64,000 nucleotides of DNA from positions 981,325 through 1,045,324 of the forward strand of contig NZ_LMFH01000005.1 in NCBI RefSeq assembly GCF_001427225.1, read 5' to 3'. The notes beneath the pieces were generated by a model. That model had not been told where the DNA came from. It saw only the letters and a program-made list of their open reading frames with translations, and did no database searches. Source of the stretch: Lysobacter sp. Root494 (GTDB taxonomy: Bacteria; Pseudomonadota; Gammaproteobacteria; Xanthomonadales; Xanthomonadaceae). This document shows, one piece after another, positions 58,757 through 64,000 of the stretch. Both the position numbers and the translations under genes were made by a program. How positions within the stretch are numbered: the first letter of the stretch is position 1; the number at the start of each line of letters is the position of its first letter.

Positions 58757-58894
58757 ATTCATTCCTTCCTCCTGGTGGGTACCTGCGGCGGCGAACGATG
58801 GCAGCTCGTACATGAACAGGGCTGAACGTAATCGCGCAAACGTTGCCAACAGGTGACGAATGCCCCCCCCTTGCAGGAACGGCCCAGGAGCGAA

Positions 58895-60412
58895 CTAGCT
58901 GACGAGGAAATCGATGGCCCGCCGCGTCTCCTCGGAAAGTAGCGCATCGGCCGAATACCCATCGAGCCGGGCATCCCAATCGCTCATCAGCGACAGGTAC
59001 AGCAGCTTGTCGAATTCGCTGCCGAAGCGCTGGATGACGCTGTCCGGATCGGGAATCAGCTTGGCATCGGCGATCAGGCCGAAATGCACGCGGCCGTTAT
59101 AGCTGAGGATGGAAATTCCGACCCCGATCGAGCCGGTCTGGGGCACCCAGAACATCATCTCGCGGAGCGCGCACCCCGCCATGTAAAGCGTTTGCGGCGG
59201 TCCCGGAACATTGGTCGCCACGACTGTTGCCTTGCGGCTGAAGAGATCGAGGGCGAGGCTCTGGACCGCGGTTGGCGCCATGCCAAGCGCGGCAAGAAGG
59301 CCAAATGAAACAATAGCTTGTCGTGAATTCTTCAGGCCATTCATGCATTCTGCGACGCGCTCGACCCGGCGAATGGGATTCCCCTCACCTACCGGCAATT
59401 CGAGGAAGACCAGACCGAAGTGGTTGCCGAGCTTCCTGGCGTGTTCCAGCGGCCGCAGGTTGACCGGGACCGTCGCGCGCAGAGTCAGGCCGTCGACGTT
59501 GTCGCCGCGCTCGATCATGTACTGGCGCAACGCACCCGCCGCGGTCGCCATGAGCACGTCGTTGACCGTGCACTCGCATGCGCGCCCGACCGCTTTGACT
59601 TCTTCGAGGTCGAGCGGCTCGGCCCATGCGACGCGCTTGCTGACGCCGAGGCGGCCGCGCAGCAGCGACGGCGGATCGTCCGGCAGCGTCACCGCGTGGA
59701 GCAGCTCACGGCCGATCTCGCCGCCCTCCTTCGCCAGCACTGCAGCCAATGTCGGATCGCGGTACATCTCCATGCCCTTCTCGACGACCTTCGTGCCGAG
59801 CTTCATGTAACGCTCGGCCGCGCCGACCCGGCGCGCGACCTCCACCCCGTCCTGTTTCAGCCAGGCCTGTTGCAGGTTGCTGCCCTTGGCGGGCTCCCGT
59901 GTGGTGTCGGTCAGCGAGAGCAGCACCTGCACCAGCGCGATGCCATCGGCATAGCTGTGGTGGATGCGGGCGATGAGCGCCGAACCACCGTCATAACGTT
60001 CGACCAGGTGGAACTGCCACAGCGGGCGACCGGTATCGAGCGGAGTGGATGCGAGCTGGCTTGCGAGGCGTTCGAGCGAGCGCTTGCCTCCCCTGCCCGG
60101 CAAGGCGGTGAGTTGCACGTGCCAGTCCAGATCGAGATCGTTGTCGGTCTGCCAGAACGCACCGGACGCGGTATCCACGGCCTTCTGGCGGAAGCGGCGA
60201 TAGGCGAGCCAGCGCTGCTTGATGACGCGGCGAAGATCCGCGACCGACATGGCCTCGGCGAACATCAGCACGCCGGTGATCATCATCGGATTGGTGGGCC
60301 GCTCCATGCGCAGCCAGGCGGTATCCACCTTCGCCATCGGCTCGCGCCGCGTGGCGCGAATCCGCTTCGCACGTTCCTTGACGGTGCCCTTGTGCGATCG
60401 CGCGGTGGCCAT
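58895..60412 (-). CDS. Wax ester synthase / diacylglycerol acyltransferase (WS/DGAT)
   Basis: A 505-residue acyltransferase that joins acyl-CoA to fatty alcohols or diacylglycerol to make storage lipid. The catalytic HHxxxDG is HHSYADG at residues 151-157. Other family blocks: AKVDTAWLRMERPTNPMMIT, TVNDVLMATAAGALRQYM, LRATVPVNLRPLEHARKLGN and the VVATNVPGPPQTLYMAGCAL region. The ATG at 60412 has a GGAGA site six bases upstream, although conserved sequence begins near residue 26, so a shorter start is possible. It stands alone; a terminator separates it from the S8 protease gene. Confidence 0.92.
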   Translation of the reverse strand: MATARSHKGTVKERAKRIRATRREPMAKVDTAWLRMERPTNPMMITGVLMFAEAMSVADLRRVIKQRWLAYRRFRQKAVDTASGAFWQTDNDLDLDWHVQLTALPGRGGKRSLERLASQLASTPLDTGRPLWQFHLVERYDGGSALIARIHHSYADGIALVQVLLSLTDTTREPAKGSNLQQAWLKQDGVEVARRVGAAERYMKLGTKVVEKGMEMYRDPTLAAVLAKEGGEIGRELLHAVTLPDDPPSLLRGRLGVSKRVAWAEPLDLEEVKAVGRACECTVNDVLMATAAGALRQYMIERGDNVDGLTLRATVPVNLRPLEHARKLGNHFGLVFLELPVGEGNPIRRVERVAECMNGLKNSRQAIVSFGLLAALGMAPTAVQSLALDLFSRKATVVATNVPGPPQTLYMAGCALREMMFWVPQTGSIGVGISILSYNGRVHFGLIADAKLIPDPDSVIQRFGSEFDKLLYLSLMSDWDARLDGYSADALLSEETRRAIDFLVS

Positions 60413-60483
60413 GCAGTTCTCCGTTCGCCTTGCGCGAGTGAATCACGCAGGTGTGAACAGCGTCAACGCGGAATCGCAGATGA

Positions 60484-60512
60484 CAAAAGCCCGACGCGTT
60501 GCCGGGCTTTTG
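60484..60512. terminator. Bidirectional terminator between the S8 protease and WS/DGAT genes
   Basis: CAAAAGCCCG-N9-CGGGCTTTTG has a GC stem flanked by A and T runs on both sides, just past the S8 protease stop on the minus strand. Confidence 0.85.
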
Positions 60513-60530
60513 CTTGCGGCACGACAAGGT

Positions 60531-62111
60531 TTAGTGGCTTTGCAGTTCGTCCAACGCGGCTTTGGCCTGGACCAACCCCCAGCCGAAGCTGGTGTCGTAG
60601 CCAGGGGCACCAAGATCCTGCGCGGTCGAATCCAACGCTTCGCGGATCTGCCGGTTGGTCCACGACGGATTGGCGCTCCAGATCAATGCCGCCACGCCAG
60701 ACACATGCGGCGTAGCCATCGACGTGCCATTGAGGAACGCATAACCGTTGTAGTCGAGTGGCAGCTGCGTATTGACGGTCGTGGAATCGCCCAGGTGGTT
60801 GGCTTGCAGGTCGACGCCGCTCGCCTGAGTTACGCCAACCACCGGGATGGCCGGAATGACGGCCAGATCCGTACCGAGCGTGCCGTTCAGATCGCCGGCG
60901 ACGTTGTTGTAGATGACTGCCGCTACGCCGCCGCCGGCCGCGACGTTCTGCGCCTTCACGATGAATCCAGCCGCGCCACGCTGGCATAGCACCACCTTTC
61001 CCTGCCAGCTCGGATCGTTGGCGGGCAACGCGGTGTTACAGGTTCCTCCATCGACCAGTGCCGCCGTCGCGCTACCCACGTACGAGTTCGTCATTGGAAT
61101 GGCGGGATAGGAAGCGCCATCCGAGACCACGGGAGCGGCCGGACCCAGGGAATACGTACTGAGCACGGCGACGCCCGGCGCGGCGATTTCGGTCTGGTCG
61201 TTCTTGGCCGAGAAGCCCGCCAGCCTCTTGTCGTTGTCGATAGCGGCGACCTGCATCACGCTGTCGTATGAAGCCGGATAGTGATAGGCATCCACTGAGG
61301 CGGTCGGAAGGCCGTGGTTACCCGCTGCAGCGATGCTGAGAACGCCGCGTTTCTCCAGCGAACGGAATACCATCTCTTCGCTCTTGCTTGCTTCGCCACC
61401 CAGGCTCATGTTGATCACCTTGGCACCTGCATCGTGGCAGCGATTCGCCGCATCGATGAGCAGGGACGAAAAGGTCCAGACGCAGTTGGTCTGCACGTCG
61501 TTGCCGAAGACCTTCACGATGAACAACGAGACCTTGCCGGGGCTCACACCCACCACGCCGGTGTTGTTGTTCGCCGCCGCGATCGTTCCCGCGACGTGGG
61601 TACCGTGGCCGCAATTGTCATGATTCCATTTGCCAGCCGGAAAACCACCATCGATCCGGACACCCTGGAAGTCCTCGTGATTCGCGTAGAGGCCGGAATC
61701 GATCACACAGACCTTGATGCCTTCGCCCGTCGGCGCCCCTGCGTCGATCTGGTCGTCGCGATTCGCATCCCAGATGTCCCGCGCCTGCACCATGTCGATG
61801 CCATAGGGAAGTTGCTGTGCGGTAGGCCGGCGGATCTGGTCCGGCTCGACGAATTCGACGTTCGGATTGTTGCGCAGCCCCTTCAACGCCTGCGCCGGTA
61901 CCGATGCGGCGATAACGCCGATGTTGTCGAAGGTGTAGTGCGTCTGCGCGTTGGCGCGGCGCAGTTCGGCCTGCACGGCGGTCTTGCCACCGTTCTTGAA
62001 CTTGATCAACACACGTTCCGGCGGAGCGGCGGCGGTGGATACGGTTGCAGCCGCTGCGAACATCAACGCCAGGCTGGCAGCCAGCGCTGTTACAAGCGAT
62101 TTCTGCTTCAT
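60531..62111 (-). CDS. Secreted S8 (subtilisin-like) serine protease with PA insert
   Basis: A 526-residue exported protease. Signal peptide MKQKSLVTALAASLALMFAA...TAA; propeptide of inhibitor I9 type (about 30-90, RVLIKFKNGGKTAVQAELRR, VPAQALKGLRNNPNVEFVEP). The catalytic triad is Asp138 (KVCVIDSGLYANHE), His169 (NCGHGTHVAGTIAA) and Ser464 (NGTSMATPHVSGVAALIW). A protease-associated (PA) domain is inserted at about 330-440 (VVLCQRGAAGFIVKAQNVAA). Such proteases are abundant in Lysobacter-type bacteria. The ATG at 62111 follows a 249-bp region with no gene, the likely promoter. Confidence 0.94.
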   Translation of the reverse strand: MKQKSLVTALAASLALMFAAAATVSTAAAPPERVLIKFKNGGKTAVQAELRRANAQTHYTFDNIGVIAASVPAQALKGLRNNPNVEFVEPDQIRRPTAQQLPYGIDMVQARDIWDANRDDQIDAGAPTGEGIKVCVIDSGLYANHEDFQGVRIDGGFPAGKWNHDNCGHGTHVAGTIAAANNNTGVVGVSPGKVSLFIVKVFGNDVQTNCVWTFSSLLIDAANRCHDAGAKVINMSLGGEASKSEEMVFRSLEKRGVLSIAAAGNHGLPTASVDAYHYPASYDSVMQVAAIDNDKRLAGFSAKNDQTEIAAPGVAVLSTYSLGPAAPVVSDGASYPAIPMTNSYVGSATAALVDGGTCNTALPANDPSWQGKVVLCQRGAAGFIVKAQNVAAGGGVAAVIYNNVAGDLNGTLGTDLAVIPAIPVVGVTQASGVDLQANHLGDSTTVNTQLPLDYNGYAFLNGTSMATPHVSGVAALIWSANPSWTNRQIREALDSTAQDLGAPGYDTSFGWGLVQAKAALDELQSH

Positions 62112-62360
62112 TTCAGACACCCCATGCATATGGACGAACCGCCATCGGCGGACTGGCGCCGACAAGGTCTCGCGGGGCGGCGGGGCTCTGCAGGCGCCGT
62201 GCAAGCATCTCCTCGCAGCGTGAGGATGGCGTCATTGCACACACGACATGAGAAAGGTCGTGGAAAGGATTGGGCCGTCTGTACCTTTTTGCGTGTCCGG
62301 GCGTGCTGATCCGTCAGCTTGTGCACGTCCAGGAGGCTGAGTTATCCAGCCAGTCCGTGG

Positions 62361-63485
62361 TCAACCGCCGGAATATTCCCGCGGAATGCGTTCGTTCAAG
62401 CCGACCAGCACTTCGTAAGGGATGATCCCCGCGGCCTGCGCCAGATTCTCGGCGGTGATCGTGTTGCCGTCCTGCGAGCCGATCAACACCACTTCGTCCT
62501 CGTTCCAGGCGCTGTCCTGGCCGATGTCGACCATGAACTGATCCATGCACACGCGCCCCACGATCGGATAGCGATGCGCGCGGATGAGCACTTCCCCTCG
62601 CGATGAAAGGGCGCGCGGATAGCCGTCCCCATAGCCGATCGGAACCGTCACCACGCGCGTGTCGCGCGACGGCGCCCAGGTCGCGCCATAGCTGACCGGA
62701 TTACCGGCCTTGACCACCTTGAAGTAGACGACCTGGGAGACCAGCGACATCACCGGACGCACGTCGATGGTGCGCTGCGCAGCCGCATCCGGCAGTACGC
62801 CATACATGAGGATTCCCGGACGCACCATGTCGAGTCGCGTATCCGGGAAATGCAGCACTCCGCCGGAATTGGCGAGATGCCGTAGCGGCATCGGCGCGCC
62901 GACGCGTTCGATGTGCGCGCAGGCTTCGAAGAAGCGCTCCAGTTGCTGCAAGGTCATCGCCGAACGCGGATCGTCCGCGCACGCGAGATGCGAATAGATG
63001 CCCTTCAGCACGCACCATCGCGACGCCACTGCGGCTTCGATGAACGCACGCGCGGAATAGCTGTGCACGCCGATGCGTTCCATGCCGGTGTCGATCTTGA
63101 GATGGATCACCGCCTTGCGGCCCAGTGCCTCCGCCGCAGCTTCCACCTGCCGGAGTTTGTCCAGCGATGAAACCGTGATCTCGAGGTCATGCGCGATGAA
63201 CTGCGCGACCTGCCGACCGAAGATGCCGCCGAGCACGAGGACCGGGGCGGTGATGCCCGCCTGGCGCAGTGCGATGCCCTCCTCGACGAACGCGACGCCG
63301 AGCTGCTCAACCCCCTGCTTCTGCAGATGCTGCGCAACCGGCACCAGGCCATGGCCGTAGGCGTTGGCCTTGACGATCGCCATCACCGGCACGCCGACGT
63401 GGGAGCGGATGCTTCGCAGGTTGAACGTCAGATGGTCGAGGTCGACCCGGATCCGGGTCGGGCGCTCGCTCACAGCGGGTGGCAT
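62361..63485 (-). CDS. alr: Alanine racemase
   Basis: A 374-residue PLP enzyme making D-alanine for peptidoglycan. With the ATG at 63485, the PLP lysine in VMAIVKANAYGHG is Lys39, the standard number; a GTG six codons upstream (63503) with a GAGA site is an alternative. The second catalytic residue is the Tyr in NPVSYGATWAPSRDTRV. Other blocks: HLKIDTGMERIGV, LRHLANSGGVL, GRVCMDQFMVDIG. Its neighbour upstream is dnaB, an order common in gammaproteobacteria. Confidence 0.97.
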   Translation of the reverse strand: MPPAVSERPTRIRVDLDHLTFNLRSIRSHVGVPVMAIVKANAYGHGLVPVAQHLQKQGVEQLGVAFVEEGIALRQAGITAPVLVLGGIFGRQVAQFIAHDLEITVSSLDKLRQVEAAAEALGRKAVIHLKIDTGMERIGVHSYSARAFIEAAVASRWCVLKGIYSHLACADDPRSAMTLQQLERFFEACAHIERVGAPMPLRHLANSGGVLHFPDTRLDMVRPGILMYGVLPDAAAQRTIDVRPVMSLVSQVVYFKVVKAGNPVSYGATWAPSRDTRVVTVPIGYGDGYPRALSSRGEVLIRAHRYPIVGRVCMDQFMVDIGQDSAWNEDEVVLIGSQDGNTITAENLAQAAGIIPYEVLVGLNERIPREYSGG

Positions 63486-63617
63486 CAGTGGAGTCTCGTG
63501 CACGGTGTTCTCACGTCGAACCGCCGGAATCAGCCTTCCATTCTAGGGCGGAGGCCAGGCGACCACCTGCATGCCGCGTCGGCGTTGTCGCGTTCGAGCG
63601 GTCGACCTGCCCAGGCC

Positions 63618-64000
63618 TTACTCGAAGCTGCCCACCGAATCGTGACTCAAGTTATCGAAGCGCGTGTACTCGCCGAAGAACTTCAGCTTCACCGAGCCGG
63701 TCGGGCCGTTACGCTGCTTGCCGATGATCACTTCGGCCAGGCCCTTGTCCGGTGAATTTTCCTTGTTGTAGTAGTCATCGCGGTAGATGAAGACGATGAC
63801 GTCGGCGTCCTGTTCGATGGCGCCCGATTCACGCAGGTCGGCCATGACCGGGCGCTTGTCGGTTCGCGTTTCCAGCGAGCGGTTGAGCTGCGACAGCGCG
63901 ATCACCGGCACGTTCAGTTCCTTCGCCAGGGCCTTGAGCGAGCGCGAGATCTCGGAGATTTCCGTCGCACGGTTCTCGCTGTTGCCGGGAACCTGCATCA
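63618..64000 (-). CDS. dnaB: Replicative DNA helicase DnaB, C-terminal part (cut by window end)
   Basis: The last 126 or so residues of the hexameric replication-fork helicase: a RecA-like domain fragment with [60 protein letters not shown] then [11 protein letters not shown], and the C-terminal [27 protein letters not shown] and [13 protein letters not shown] are DnaB motifs H3 and H4. No intein is visible in this part. The N-terminus lies beyond 64000. Confidence 0.96.
   Translation of the reverse strand, partial: MQVPGNSENRATEISEISRSLKALAKELNVPVIALSQLNRSLETRTDKRPVMADLRESGAIEQDADVIVFIYRDDYYNKENSPDKGLAEVIIGKQRNGPTGSVKLKFFGEYTRFDNLSHDSVGSFE

Overview
The window is chromosomal DNA from a GC-rich gammaproteobacterium of the family Xanthomonadaceae/Lysobacteraceae, most like Lysobacter, Luteimonas or Xanthomonas. 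The evidence is the gene order (lysS-prfB-recJ-rpfE-greA-carB-carA; hrcA-grpE-dnaK-dnaJ-dapB; fur next to bamE/omlA; ratA-rnfH divergent from smpB), the RpfE-type protein, and a Caulobacter/Xanthomonas-type TonB-dependent receptor. Nothing looks like a phage, plasmid or insertion sequence.

Left part, 1-27 kb: housekeeping genes, mostly on the minus strand. They are partial lysS, prfB (with its programmed frameshift), a DUF2945 gene, recJ, rpfE-like, greA, and a carA-carB operon into which two uncharacterised membrane/envelope genes are inserted. Next come a DUF1631 protein, dapB and the heat-shock operon hrcA-grpE-dnaK-dnaJ. Good sigma-32-type promoters precede grpE and dnaK, and a degenerate 21-bp repeat array lies between hrcA and grpE. 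recN, a small lipoprotein gene, fur, bamE, rnfH, ratA, smpB and a CHASE-PAS histidine kinase follow.

Middle part, 27-57 kb: one large locus for using (glucurono/arabino)xylan. Outer-membrane uptake would be by a 1062-residue TonB-dependent receptor. Secreted or periplasmic enzymes are a GH10 xylanase fused to an SMP-30 lactonase domain, a GH67 alpha-glucuronidase, a sialate-O-acetylesterase-type esterase (probably acetylxylan esterase), a GH43 xylosidase, a GH3-PA14 xylosidase and a GH3 exo-glucosidase lipoprotein. Inner-membrane uptake is by a GPH-family and a sugar-porter-family transporter. Cytoplasmic steps are a GH43 enzyme, an aldose epimerase, xylose isomerase and xylulokinase. A LacI-family regulator sits inside the locus, and 14-bp palindromes of the form TGGTAGCGCTAmCA lie upstream of the receptor, in the GH10/transporter divergent promoter and upstream of xylB, which defines a probable regulon. 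Downstream of the receptor is a SapC / cupin-8 / flavin-dependent halogenase cassette with intact halogenase catalytic residues; its role in sugar use is unknown.

Right part, 57-64 kb: tmRNA (ssrA, tag ANDDNYALAA) with promoter and terminator, an OmpA-like lipoprotein, a WS/DGAT acyltransferase, a secreted S8 protease with an inserted PA domain, alanine racemase, and the C-terminus of the replicative helicase DnaB.

The items most worth follow-up are the xylanase-lactonase fusion, the halogenase/cupin/SapC cassette, the operator set, and the repeat array in the heat-shock operon.
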